Part shown: piece after piece, positions 20,827 to 31,376 of the stretch
Layout: every line of letters starts with the position of its first letter
Numbering within the stretch: position 1 is the stretch's first letter
The notes under the pieces: generated by a model
The model's database searches: none
The model's input: the letters and a program-made list of their open reading frames with translations, nothing else
What the model was told of the DNA's origin: nothing
Source of the DNA: Obelidium mucronatum
Taxonomy: Eukaryota > Chytridiomycota > Chytridiomycetes > Chytridiales > Chytriomycetaceae
Length of the DNA: 64,000 nt
Direction of reading: 5' to 3'
Assembly (NCBI GenBank): GCA_025765595.1
Contig: JAIVFH010000034.1
Location: 186,001 to 250,000 of the forward strand
Made by a program: the position numbers and the translations under genes

Positions 20827-21934
20827 TCACACAGAGCAGTGCTTTGTCTTTGCGAGTGTTGACTTAGACTTAGGCGGCAGCTGAACTGAGTGCAGAAAAA
20901 CCAGGTTTCCGTAACACCACGAACTCCGATTCACCACTTCATAATAGAAACCATTCAAATTATCTCCGCCGTCGACGCTGTGAGTCATATTTGGTGACGC
21001 GCGCGCAGGAATATTGAAGGGTTTGTCGGACGAGCTTACAAAGTCCAAGTCAATTCGAGAAGGCTCCACCTCAAGCACTCATTCGCCCAAAAACAACTTG
21101 ACCAATAAATTATTTCCAGCCTGCGCATACTACGAATCTTCATTCTGTCATCAAGCTTCTTTGGTTTCGCCATCTTGATGCAGCTACATCCCAACAGAAT
21201 TCAATAATCAACGACGTCATATCCTATTGCGATATTCAAATTCGAAACGGTGCTTGAACGTATGGTTTCATTTGGGACTCTGCGATATTTCCGGGAATTG
21301 TCAAACTATCCACATGCTCGCACGCCAATTCCCAGTAGCTATTCGTCTTACAATTGAACAGTTGAACAGTTGAAAAGAAGAACACCGGAAGTCTTCTCTG
21401 AACTGTTGATACCTCCTGTTGATTTTTTTACTGGAGTCTATGATTTGAACAGCAGTTATGGTCTTTGGAGACCCGATTCTCGTTTTGCTGCCATTGGCAC
21501 ATTGATTATCAGAACTATTCATAGCAAGAAGCACGGTGGGCCATAGAAGTTCCAGGATATATGAGCAGGATGGGATGTCAAACAATGTTGATTTGGTTGA
21601 CGAAGACCGACACATCCTTTCGGCAGGATAGAAGAGCTCGCAATGAAAGTGCAAAGTCAGAGTTTCATAAGGAACAAGACGTTCGTCAGCGATTATGTTT
21701 GGGTCCTTGGGATAGGAATTCGATTTTTTCTGCAGTTTGAGAAACTATTCTTGGAACAATTCAACCCATTCTAGACGGAACAACCTAATCTTCTAGAGAA
21801 TGTTCGAATGGAAAAACATATTTCAGGAATATGCTGAAATATTGGCAGTTGTTCTGAACAATAGGAATTGATAACAAAAAAATATGGCCAACTCAATTAC
21901 TTCAAAATTAAGAGGTGTATTATTAAAACCATTA
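20827..21934 (-). other. Coding-like fragments, possibly a decayed gene
   Basis: Two minus-strand frames (21078-20827 and 21654-21301) have protein-like composition, for example DNLNGFYYEVVNRSSWCYGN and SYILELLWPTVLLAMNSSDN, but I cannot join them in one frame with good splice sites and recognise no family. Stops and frame breaks between them suggest a pseudogene or heavily spliced unknown gene. The part beyond 21654 shows nothing. Confidence 0.25.
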
Positions 21935-22597
21935 CTATGAGAGCGAAACATTAATTCCTTTTGTCTTCATGAATTCCACATATTCCTTATTATAAACAGC
22001 TGTCTCTTCCTCCCCCCAACCGTAAATACCACCAATTTCTTCCTCACTCTTCCTCTGCAACGACGCAAATGAAGATACACTGCGTCGATTCAAGCTCGAT
22101 GAACTACTTGGGGATGCAAGACCTGACGATGACGGCCGCCTCCGTTCGAATGATGCTGGTGCAATGGGGAGGACTTTGAATTCGATAGAGGATTGCGAAG
22201 GTGTGCTGCTGAGTGATGAGATTCGTGGCGGTAAGCTTGGGTAGTTGTAGTCACTACTTGCATCAGGTAAGGGTGGCACATCAAGCTGCTGGTGGACTGC
22301 TGATGATTGGCCAGCCATACTCTTTCGTGGCGACAGCATGGTCTTTACGATAGCGCCAAGTCGAGGGACAGAGCGACTGCGTTCGCGGGTCAAGCTTGGT
22401 TGTTTGTGCATTGCGTTGTATGATGAGTTTTCTTGAGTTTTAAATGCTTGGTCAGCGGAAATTAAATACACCGACATGTGGCTCACGTGGTCCACCAGCT
22501 GACGAGGCGAGAACTGCACCTGAAGGCGGAAATTACGAGAAGGAGCATGCAGAAACACGCAAAGTGCCAAGGAGCCGAATTGATTGAAGGGACTCAA
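21935..22597 (-). CDS. Hypothetical Ser-rich protein
   Basis: A frame of 220 residues from an ATG at 22597. The first ~45 residues look ordered (RQLVDHVSHMSVYLISADQAF). The middle is Ser/Pro-rich and basic (RERSRSVPRLGAIVKTMLSP, SSGLASPSSSSSLNRRS). The C-terminus returns to an ordered segment ending YNKEYVEFMKTKGI. The mixture fits a disordered cytoplasmic scaffold or regulator. A CAG|GTG junction near 22515 could be a splice site, so an additional 5' exon is possible. No family recognised. Confidence 0.5.
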   Translation of the reverse strand: MSPFNQFGSLALCVFLHAPSRNFRLQVQFSPRQLVDHVSHMSVYLISADQAFKTQENSSYNAMHKQPSLTRERSRSVPRLGAIVKTMLSPRKSMAGQSSAVHQQLDVPPLPDASSDYNYPSLPPRISSLSSTPSQSSIEFKVLPIAPASFERRRPSSSGLASPSSSSSLNRRSVSSFASLQRKSEEEIGGIYGWGEEETAVYNKEYVEFMKTKGINVSLS

Positions 22598-22827
22598 GGA
22601 TTCAGTCCACTGGAATTTTTGATTTCTAAACTCAACTTGAACCCTTCACAGCAAGAGTATATTTACAAAAAGGAATGAAAACGACAACCTTGTATTTAGG
22701 AAAATACATTCCTGAAGGTAGAGTAAAAAGAAAATGAGAGGGGCACTCAAGGGTCATGTCAGTTTTTTTTTTTTTGCAAAAGGGAAAGACAATTGCCGAA
22801 GGTGATTTATTTACTTTAGCCATGTTA

Positions 22828-23492
22828 TTAAGCCTTTGGTGCCTTGACGACTGGGACGGCTCCCTTGGGAGCAAGCTTCTCAAACACAACTTCGTGAGCA
22901 AGCTCAGATGCCTCAGTGCATTGGATTTCAACGTTGATACCATCCAGTCTTTGACGAATCGCTTGCTTGGACGATGCGTAGACCATACGAGCCTTGATGG
23001 GGGCAGTGTCAGGGGCCCTATTCAAGAACGTCAAAAAAAAAAAACCTTCGCAAGACAAAAAAGATCAATTTACCACAAGAAGAAGACCAGCTTGTTTCTG
23101 ATACCATCCGCACCAGAGTCGTATTCAAAGTCGTATACACCGTAACGTCCTTCATTTTCAGGGAATTCACTAATGAACTTTTCATAGGTGGCTTCAGACC
23201 CAAGCTTTTCAGCGGCTTCCTTCTCGAGAGCAAGGGAAGTAACAATGTTGCTTCCATCAATCTTGTAAACGATGAAGGCGTATTTGCGACGGAGCTTCAA
23301 CTCTTCGAACTGCAAAAAAAAATTAAGAGGGTTAATTTTCAGGGTGTGTGTGTTAAATTTCAGGGGGTGGATGTATTTTTCAAGTTAACAACCACATCAT
23401 CGCGCCTGGTACATCGTAACCCACAACCATAAAGAAAAAGAACAACGTCTTACCTGGGTAACAACGTCGTTGACTGCGGTAACTCCTGATGC
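22828..23492 (-). CDS. COF1: Cofilin / actin-depolymerising factor (first exon not located)
   Basis: Three exons are clear on the minus strand: 23492-23454, 23309-23074 and 23017-22828, phases matching. They encode ASGVTAVNDVV, then [44 protein letters not shown] (split at W), and IRQRLDGINVEIQ, all ADF-homology signatures. The actin-binding helix with MVYASSK is intact. Cofilin severs and depolymerises ADP-actin filaments. The initiating Met must lie in a tiny upstream exon, as in yeast COF1, but the candidates near 23545-23590 do not join in frame with canonical sites, so I leave the start open. A TATAAAA on the minus strand lies at 23617-23611. Confidence 0.92.
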
Positions 23493-24124
23493 CTATTGGA
23501 TGAAGAAAGGTATTTTTAGAAAGTGAGTCACAGCTCCAAACTTGTCTCCCAATTCAGAGAGAGCAGCAGCATCCGTTGGTATCGCACCCATAGAACACTG
23601 TCCAATTGCGTTTTTATAGCCTGGTGCGGCTCAACACGCAATACAAGGAACAACACAGACACACTACCACACAGGAAACAACAAAACAACCCCACACAGT
23701 CCAAAGGCACGGGATCCAAGGCGGAGCAGAACAAAAAAAAGAAGGCATTCGAGGCAAGCAAGAGAGCGAGTCAACTGTAAGTTGGGTTTACAAAGGATGG
23801 ATATCATACCATTTTTTTGGATTTATATTTTCGCAAAAATGGCCATATTTATTTTACCTCAAAGACGTTTTTATCGCACTCGATCAGATATTTACAGATA
23901 TTTAGGAAAAAAATACGCAAGATTTATAGCTAGACTTCGGTCGGAAACTTTTGATTGTTATTTACTGCCGAGGCAAAGCAAGCAGAAAATGGGTTTTCAT
24001 ACACACGTTTTCTCTCAATAAAATAAAGCGTCCAGCCAGATTATATTCGAATGCTGCATATGAATTGATCCTTTTTCTTATATTATTTACTAGATTATTA
24101 TAATAGACTTTTTTACACACAAAA
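23493..24124. promoter_or_regulatory. Divergent upstream region of cofilin and SEC61 gamma
   Basis: It contains the unresolved first exon of cofilin, a TATAAAA box for the minus strand at 23611-23617 and an AT-rich stretch before the SEC61 gamma start. No other gene is supported. Confidence 0.5.
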
Positions 24125-24410
24125 ATGGAGACTTTAACCGAGATCATTGATGGTCCAAAGCAGTTCATCAAAGACTCCATCAACCTGATCAACAAATGCA
24201 CTAAACCAACTCAGACTGGTATGTTTGCGCCGAGGCGGGGAGGGTGGGAGTGGTGGTGGGGGGGACGTCAAGGGGCCCAATACTGAAAGCACTTCTTTAA
24301 CAGAGTTCTTTCAAATGGCTGGTGCTATCGGGATGGGTTTCGTCATCATGGGTTTCATTGGATTCTTTGTCAAGTTGATTCATATCCCAATCAACAACAT
24401 CATTGTGTAA
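24125..24410 (+). CDS. SSS1: Sec61 gamma subunit of the protein translocon
   Basis: Two exons (24125-24218 and 24304-24410) encode 66 residues, the normal size of SecE/Sec61 gamma. The sequence [20 protein letters not shown] is followed by [12 protein letters not shown] and the tail helix [19 protein letters not shown] ending INNIIV, a near-perfect family match. The protein is a single-pass tail-anchored subunit of the ER channel. The 85-base intron is G-rich in its middle. A run of exactly 30 Gs starts 11 bases after the stop codon. Confidence 0.96.
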
Positions 24411-24420
24411 GTTGGGAGAA

Positions 24421-24450
<30 letters not shown>
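24421..24450. repeat. Homopolymer of 30 G
   Basis: Thirty consecutive Gs, in the 3' flank of SEC61 gamma on its sense strand. Strong potential for G-quadruplex formation, and also a likely place for assembly length error. Confidence 0.9.
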
Positions 24451-24452
<2 letters not shown>

Positions 24453-25278
24453 GGCCCTTTTGAGCGCCCTTGACACACTTTTGCCATTACGAACAGTCAC
24501 TAAACACACTACTCACAACAGAACCTAAACCATGTATATAAAGAACATCCCCCGTTTTTTTTCCATTTTTTTTTTCCTGTTTTTGGATTTCACAATTGGG
24601 GATTCGTTGCTAAAACAGTAGATAAAAGTAAAAGGGAGATAAAAAAGGGGGGATATATTTATCTTATTATTCAAGGGGGGGTTTTTTTTTTGTGATATTA
24701 CGAATAAAGTGTTACAACTTTCGTTGTACCTCAAAATGTTGTAACCTATAGATTCTAACAATACGGGCTAGGGCTTAAGCCAATACAAGATTTGTTGTAA
24801 ATAGATGATTCTCAACCGCTAAAACAACCAAAAAAAAAATTTGGTTTGTTAACGATTACAATTTGGAAGTGTCTTTTGAAGTAACAATCCGCACACGCTT
24901 GCGGGAATTTTTGCAAGGAACTTTGCACACACCCACCAAAAAAAAAAAAAAGAGGAAGAAGACAAAGGAGCTCTTGCTGATGCCATGAATGTTAAACATA
25001 TGAACAGTTTTTCTTTTTTGAAGCAAGCAGTTTTGTCGGGGCTGAAACGGGCATTTTTTTGCCCAGAAATAAAATTTTCTGTCCAGCCCCACATATTTTA
25101 CAATTTCAAAAACAAACAGCAAAGGAAGAAAAAAAATCTTGTAACCATCATGTTATCAAACGATAAGTGTCTCCCCCCCTTTTTTTTCTGAGACACCCAA
25201 ATTCTAATATAAAGAGGGGCGAACTTTCACTCTTGGTATAGTCGATCAGAACTGACAACAAACAACAAAAAAGAAAAA
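24451..25278. other. Intergenic between SEC61 gamma and GH114 gene B
   Basis: No supported gene. The right end has a TATAAA at 25208-25213, about 65 bases before the GH114 start, with a plausible start site near 25240. Confidence 0.5.
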
Positions 25279-26485
25279 ATGGCTCCATACCCCCAACCTT
25301 TCGTACAAATTGCATCCTCCAGAGACAGTGGTTGGTGGCAACCGCAAATTGGAGACGCGTGGCAGTGGCAACTTGCTGGCAAGTTGAACACTGCGATTCC
25401 AGCTGAAATCTACGATATTGACGTTGCCGGTGGAGATGGGACTACTGTCGCTAAAGTTAAATCCGCGCAACCGAATCGGAAAGTTATTTGTTATGTGAAT
25501 GGTATGTAAACATTTCCGTTTCCGTTTCCGTTTTTGGGGGGAATACTAAAAAAACACATGACAACACGCAGTTGGGTCTTTGGAAAAAGACGGATCACGA
25601 GCTGATGAAAAGCAGTTTCTTCCATCTGATTTGGGCGATGCGTATCCTGGCTGGCCTGGGGAGTTCTTTGTCGACATTCGCAGCGATAATGTACGCAAGA
25701 TTATGCAGGCCCGTTTCCAAGAAATGAAATCTGCGGGTTGTGATGGAATTGAACCAGACAACATGTATCTGTCTTACAAGGGAACTGGCGGGTTTCCAAC
25801 AAAGATCACGGAAGCTGATCAAGTTGATTACATCAAGTGGTTTACTGGGTCAATCCATGACTTGGGTCTTGCAATTGGTGCCAAGAATGGTGGGGACTTG
25901 CTTGCAAAGCACCCTGAGCTCTTTAACGTCTTTGATTTCGCTGTTGTGGAGGAATGCACGAGGAACAAGAACTGTGGCCAATATAGTCCGTTTGTGGATT
26001 CTGGAAAGCCAGTGTTTGCTGCGGATTACTTGGATGCAGGATCGGACGGCGGTTGCACTCCAATCAAGGGAACTGTTGAGGCTGCTTGCGATGTTTTGAA
26101 TTCACACAACTTTGAAGGCATCATCAAAAAGTGCAGCTTGAGCGCAGCCGTCACTCAATGCCGACAAGGCACGCCGCCGCCACCAGAAACAATTCAAACC
26201 AACATAAGTCCGGTTTTTACTGCTACCACTGACGATACCCCGGCCAGCACCGCTGCTGCCACTACTGATGGTGTTAGTGCAACAACTGATGGTGTTAGTG
26301 CAACAACTGCTACTGCTACGACTACTATCGCAGCGACGACTCGTGGAAGAAAGACGCGTACTAAAGGCGGTGCTCGCACGGGCACACGCACTCGAAGACC
26401 AAAGGCAACTGCAACTGGAAACACCGAACACACTGGAAAGCACCATCACCACCACCACAATAACAACAACAGCAACAGCAACTGA
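25279..26485 (+). CDS. GH114 family glycosidase B with basic, His/Asn-rich tail
   Basis: Two exons (25279-25501, 25572-26485) give 378 residues. It is a paralogue of the gene at 1024-2572: WWQPQIGDAWQWQLAGKL, SLEKDGSRADEKQFLP, FVDIRSDNVRKIMQARF, GCDGIEPDN, KNGGDLLAKHPELF and VVEECTRNKNCGQYSPFVD align throughout. The intron matches the second intron of copy A; copy A's first intron is absent. The tails differ completely: here a Thr/Ala-rich section with two TDGVSAT units turns into a strongly basic stretch and ends in runs of His and Asn, with no GPI-like end. No N-terminal signal peptide is apparent. The predicted activity is on galactosamine-containing polysaccharide, by family only. Confidence 0.88.
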
Positions 26486-26577
26486 ATCAGCCGCAGCAAA
26501 GAGTAATCAAACAATAAACACATTTTTTTGCCAAAAAAATCAGACACACACGTTGTGCAAATAACATATATTATCCG

Positions 26578-28754
26578 ATGGAGATGGAGATGCCGCAGAC
26601 AGAGCTGGGCCCGTGCGCCAAGTGCCGCGACGACCGCAAGAAGTGCGACCGGCGGCGCGGCGGCTGCGGGCGCTGCGAGCGGCTGCGGGCGGCGTGCGCG
26701 TACGACGACGGCGACGGCGGCGGCGACAAGCCGAAGGCGAAGCTGCGGGCGTGCGCGCGGTGCCGCCAGCGGCGCACGAAATGCGTGGCGCCAAAGTCCG
26801 GCGGCGGCGGCGGCGGCTGCGCGGCGTGCGCGGCGGCGGGCCGCGGCGCCGACTGCGACCTGGCCGCCGCGAACTCGGGCAGCGCGAACTACGCTTCGCA
26901 TCCAAACAACAACCCGAACAGCGCCGTCCCGTCCGCCCTCGACTGCGTCGTCCACGTCTTCGACACTCCCCTCATTGACCACGAAGAACACTTTGCCTGG
27001 GACCTCGAAGACGTCGACCTGATGCCCACCATCGGCGACTGGATGCTCGTGTACCAGTCTTGCACAAACAACGGCAAAAACAAACCCATGTTCTACTCGT
27101 TCGATGCGGACAACTTCTTGAACTCGTTCTTTCAGCAAAAGCCCTTCTTTAGACTCATGCGATGCGCCATGGCCGCCTTTTACGCAGATCCGCCTCTTCC
27201 CGAAATCGTTGCCGTTAATTACTACTCTCGTGCTAGAAAGAGTGTTATTCACGCAATGACTGAAAAACCCACTTATCAAACTGTTCAGGCATTGTCTTGG
27301 TTGTGTCAGTTTCTTGGATGTATGTTGATTTTCTCCTTCTGACGATGGTCATGTTTTTTTTTGGTTCCTTTTTTTTTTTTTACTTCGCCGAAGGCGATGC
27401 ATTCTTACATTCACGGCTTTTTTCTCTTTGTTTCTACTTCTTTTCTCTTCAACTTCTTCTTTTTCTTCTTCTTCTTAAACTTACACACCTTAAAGGGAAA
27501 GGCCAACCGGATCTTGCGCGTCCGTTTTTAAAGACTGCCCTAGACTTGATCAAAGCATTGCGCCTCGACATTGACCCAGACGATTCGCCGTGGTTGTTTC
27601 ACCTGAATCTCACTCCCCGCCAAAAGGAAGATCGAAGGCGCGCATTTTGGTGCGTTTACTGGAACGCTACAATGGAACGGGCCATATCAAACGATGCTCT
27701 CGATGTACCCGTCACTGCCGATTACATAAAGGCACCCTCAGCCGTAAACGAACCATATCCCGTGTTCCAAGATTACACCTCTGTCAAAACGCTATGCGAA
27801 ATCTATTCAGTAATCATTCACGTCAAGCACTTTTGTGCACGTACCCCAAAGTCAATTCAAGACATACTCGTTTCCGATTCAGTCGCCACCTATCACACCA
27901 AAATGTTTCACGTACATTCAAGAGCCCCTGCCGCAACCCTCCATATTTCAGATTCCCCAGAACAACTCTCCCCATCAGATATAACGCGATTCCGTGCCCA
28001 GCAGGACCAATCCGCCCAAACCGGTGGATCCGAAATCTTGGACAATTTCATGTACACTGTCGAACTGCTGGCCAGCAAATGCGTAGTCAACCGCCTCACT
28101 CTATACCTCTCCTCCTTAAAGTCATTCCACCCTCTCCTTGTCCCACCAAACATTCACCAACAAATGGTCCGAGCAATCAACGAAGCCCTCGACGCTGCGC
28201 ATCGGATCGTCCACCTCTACGCCTGGTACGATAACCTCTTGAAAACGCAAACTGTCTCGTTGAGTCAGAATTTCGGACAAGATACATTTTACCCTGCCTG
28301 GGAAGCCGTTCTCATCCTGTGGTTTGCATCGTGCAAAATGGATTCCGCATGGTGGACTGTCATGGGGAGACAGAAACATGATTGGTTTCTCTTGCGAGAG
28401 AGGGTTGTGCATGTGGTTTTGGTTATGCATAAAGTTTCAGAGAGCGAAGGTGGACAGGAGGTTGGAGGGGTGATTCCTCCCCTTTTGACTTGCATGAAGG
28501 CGATGGTTTATGAAGTTGATTCGCATGAGAATGCTCTTCTTGGGCTCGAAAGAACTGCTACACACTCTGATCAACAGTTGGACCAGCTGACGTTGGGAAT
28601 GAAGGTGTTTTCTCTAGATGGAAGGACTGATGAGATTAGTTTGACAAAGGAACCAAAGGCGTTTCTGGGATTGTTGGGGATGGAAGTTGGTGGTATTCGG
28701 TGGCCTGGACCAAGGGAAGACAGTTGGAGGCTTTTTTGGAAGTTACATTCTTGA
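26578..28754 (+). CDS. Fungal transcription factor with two Zn2Cys6 clusters
   Basis: Two exons (26578-27319, 27496-28754) encode 666 residues. Residues ~12-41 form a Zn2Cys6 cluster (CAKC, RKKC, GGC, GRC, AAC spacing C-2-C-6-C-6-C-2-C-6-C). A second cluster follows within ~20 residues (CARC, RTKC, then a Gly run, CAAC and ADC) with a longer central loop. The rest carries a fungal-specific transcription factor domain: ARPFLKTALDLIKALRLDID, then RRAFWCVYWNATMERAI. The first ~300 bases are extremely GC-rich. The 176-base intron holds a GCCGAAGGCGATG hairpin. Target genes cannot be read from the sequence. Confidence 0.88.
27381..27404. repeat. Intronic mini-hairpin repeat, copy 4
   Basis: In the single intron of the Zn2Cys6 factor, CTTCGCCGAAGGCGATGCAT shares the GCCGAAGGCG core with copies in other introns. 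It follows a T run. Confidence 0.6.
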
Positions 28755-28880
28755 CAAATGACAAAAGAAAAGAAGAATCAGAAGTAAAAAAAACAAAAAA
28801 AAGTGAATACAACCATGGAGATTCATTTATTTATCAATCCTCTCTCTTTGATCTCAAATTTCTTGGCCGCCCCGCTCCTA

Positions 28881-30680
28881 TCAATTCTTCTTGACTTTTT
28901 CTTGCTCCTTCAACAATGTCTCCTTGTTGTACAAGACAACAGCACTCAACACAACAAACCCAGCCATCATACTAAACACATTAGCATAGTACGGGAACGC
29001 AGCACTCAAGAACCGTGGGTACTCATCATGTCTGAACGGATGAATACTCACAGTCTCCTTGGCATCCACCCAGCTGTACCCTTCTCTTCTCTTGTGCTCC
29101 ACTTGGAACGTAAACACTCCGTATACATCCGGGGTAAGGAATTTGAGCGTGTAGGTGCTGGAAGTCGCAGTCTTTCCAGTCAAGGTCATGTTCTGTCGAA
29201 TGTATGGGTCCAGCATTGTGGCTGTGAATTGAACTGGCGTTGTTGATTTGTATGGATGCCATTTGTCGTTGTGGTATTCGGAAAATTCGATTTCGTAGAC
29301 CTGTAATTGGAGGGAGCGGTTAAATTTCTCATCCGGTTTTTTTTTCTCTTAAGGAACAAGAAAAAAAAACAACTCACCAAGTCCTCCTTGATTCTGTACG
29401 ATCCATGTTGTTGGGTTTCGGTTGGACGGTGGTGGAAAGTTTTGCGAACCTCCAAAACGCCCTTCTCTTGAAACACCCATTTGCTCAATTCATTCACAAA
29501 TTCGGCATTTGCTGTCTTTTTGGATCTAACGATGAATCCCACATTAATTTCCGCGACCGAAGGGAGAGAGAGCAACGAAAAAAAAGTACACTCAACTCGA
29601 CAGTCAAATCGGCAAATTCATTCTTGAACAAGTCCACACTTCCACTGAAAACAACACGGGCATTGTTTCTGGCCTGCAATGCACTCACAAGGACCAAAGT
29701 GCTTCCGGAAAGGGCACCCGCTGGTGGAGCAGTCTTTCCCTTACTGGATTCCAGGAAAGAGTAAGAAGTTGGGTTTCCCACAAGCACAGGAACAATCAAC
29801 GGGTTCTTTCCAGTCAGTCTGTGGCCAACTCCCTTGAAAATGAGTGGAGTGTTTCCAGACTTGATGGACTTTTTCAATGAGGAAGGTACAATAACGGTTT
29901 CGCCTGAAAAACGGTTGAGAGAAAAAAAATAATAATCAGACCCCCCAAGCTCCACACCCCAAGGGCGTACAAACATACCGACAACACGATCCGCAACAAC
30001 AACATTAGGTTTCCCGTCGACAGAGTGCAGTGCATCAAACACGGCGTTACCCTTTTCATCGAAATCAGCAGACAACTCAATTCCAATATCGCGAATTGTT
30101 TCCGACACTTTTGAAGATGCAGCAATCAAAACGTTTCCGCCCCGATTTACAAAGTCGATTACTTTTGCTGGCGCGAAGGAAGGTCCTTTAGGTAACACGT
30201 TGTGTGGGTTTTCGTTAGTTGTCGAAAAACTTGGAAAAAAAACAACAAAGCCCCCAATGGCAATCAGCAACAATAGGCAATGAAAAAAATAGCTCTCCCT
30301 CTTTCTTCTTTTTTTTCAACGGAGTCATGGCGGGTAACAACATACCAGCAGCATAGTCGGCAAGAACAAGCAGGTGGTGATACGCAAGCTCTTCCCAGAC
30401 AACAAGACTCGCTGATTCATCCGATGCAGCCTTGAATGTAAGAGAGAAACCCCGCTCTGTAGATGGACAGTGTGTTTTGGTGTGAAACTCCAATATTGTT
30501 GAATTTTTACAACCAGGTTGACTTACTTGCGAGAGCGTCAAAGTATTGAGAGAATTGGGCCTTTTGATCCACCGCATTCAAGAGAACCAGGACTTGGTTT
30601 TTACTGGCGTCTGATGGCTTGGCAGTGACAATGGCAGCAAAGGCGACTGCGACAGCAGCAACCCACTGTAAAAGCAACAT
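28881..30680 (-). CDS. WBP1: Oligosaccharyltransferase 48-kDa subunit (OST48/WBP1)
   Basis: Six exons on the minus strand (30680-30527, 30456-30346, 30185-29979, 29903-29597, 29525-29378, 29300-28881) give 448 residues, close to yeast Wbp1. An N-terminal signal peptide (LLLQWVAAVAVAFAAIVTA) is followed by the luminal domain with LVLLNAVDQKAQFSQYF, GGNVLIAAS, ADRVVG, TLVLVSALQARNNARVVFSG and WVFQEKGVLEVR. FVVLSAVVLY near the C-terminus is the single membrane helix, followed by a lysine-rich cytosolic end (LLKEQEKVKKN). The protein is an essential part of the ER complex that transfers the lipid-linked glycan to Asn. All splice phases close. Confidence 0.95.
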
Positions 30681-30769
30681 TTATTTTTTTAACGGAATTA
30701 TTTATAAACTGGCAGAAACTATTCAAATAGAATACTTCTTTATTTTACTATTTAACAGCCGGTACTCAA

Positions 30770-31288
30770 TCAAGCATGGGGTTTATACTCTGGCAGAGAT
30801 TCCTCATGAACACGCGCAGCAGGGTGCATTGGCAGGTCCCACTGGCTCACGCCTGTCACTGCATTCACAAAGTACCAGCGATTGTATTTCGCAGACCAAT
30901 TTGCGTGCCATCCAGGGGGGACCTGCGGCGGCGGGCCGGTCTCCGCCTTGTAGACAGTGACTTGCACTTTGGGTAACTTTGTGGCAGCTCGTTTCGCATG
31001 AACGGCCAATTGGCCCACAAGGTTGTCGATACGCTGTCCGACGCTGCCAAAGCTCAGTGAGCCGCTCGGTGGCGCCGGTTGAACGATAACTATAGGTGCG
31101 GCTGAAGGTTGGTGGCTTGGAGGTGCAGTACCCCGCAAGGGTGGGTCCCATTGCATTGTGTTGTTGTTCTGGTTTGCGTAGAAGTATCTTTGGGACTCTG
31201 GTGACCATACTGCTACCCAGCCTTCTGGGACGATAGGTGTTGGGGGGATTGTGTTTGATGGCATTGAACTTGAATAAGGTATTTTCAC
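30770..31288 (-). CDS. Protein with two WW domains
   Basis: A single-exon frame of 172 residues. WW domain 1 (about residues 20-50) reads VPEGWVAVWSPESQRYFYAN to MQWDPP; WW domain 2 (about 123-153) reads VPPGWHANWSAKYNRWYFVN to SQWDLP. Both keep the two Trp and the final Pro, so both should bind proline-rich peptides. Between them is a Pro/Ser-rich segment and a helix-like LVGQLAVHAKRAATKLPKV. No catalytic domain is attached. It is probably an adaptor; partners unknown. A later Met at residue 9 could also be the start. Confidence 0.78.
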   Translation of the reverse strand: MKIPYSSSMPSNTIPPTPIVPEGWVAVWSPESQRYFYANQNNNTMQWDPPLRGTAPPSHQPSAAPIVIVQPAPPSGSLSFGSVGQRIDNLVGQLAVHAKRAATKLPKVQVTVYKAETGPPPQVPPGWHANWSAKYNRWYFVNAVTGVSQWDLPMHPAARVHEESLPEYKPHA

Positions 31289-31376
31289 TGAAAGCTTACT
31301 AATATTTAAAATCCTTTTTTTTCTTCATAGTTCATTCAAATTCAAAAAGACAGTGGCTAAAAAAGAAAACGAAAAT

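Noticed and set aside
24421..24450. Telomeric or rDNA-type G repeat
   Set aside because: It is a pure homopolymer with no T/A-containing unit and single-copy genes flank it.
26446..27279. A 277-codon minus-strand frame opposite the Zn2Cys6 exon
   Set aside because: Shadow of a GC-rich coding exon; the sense strand has two perfect zinc clusters.
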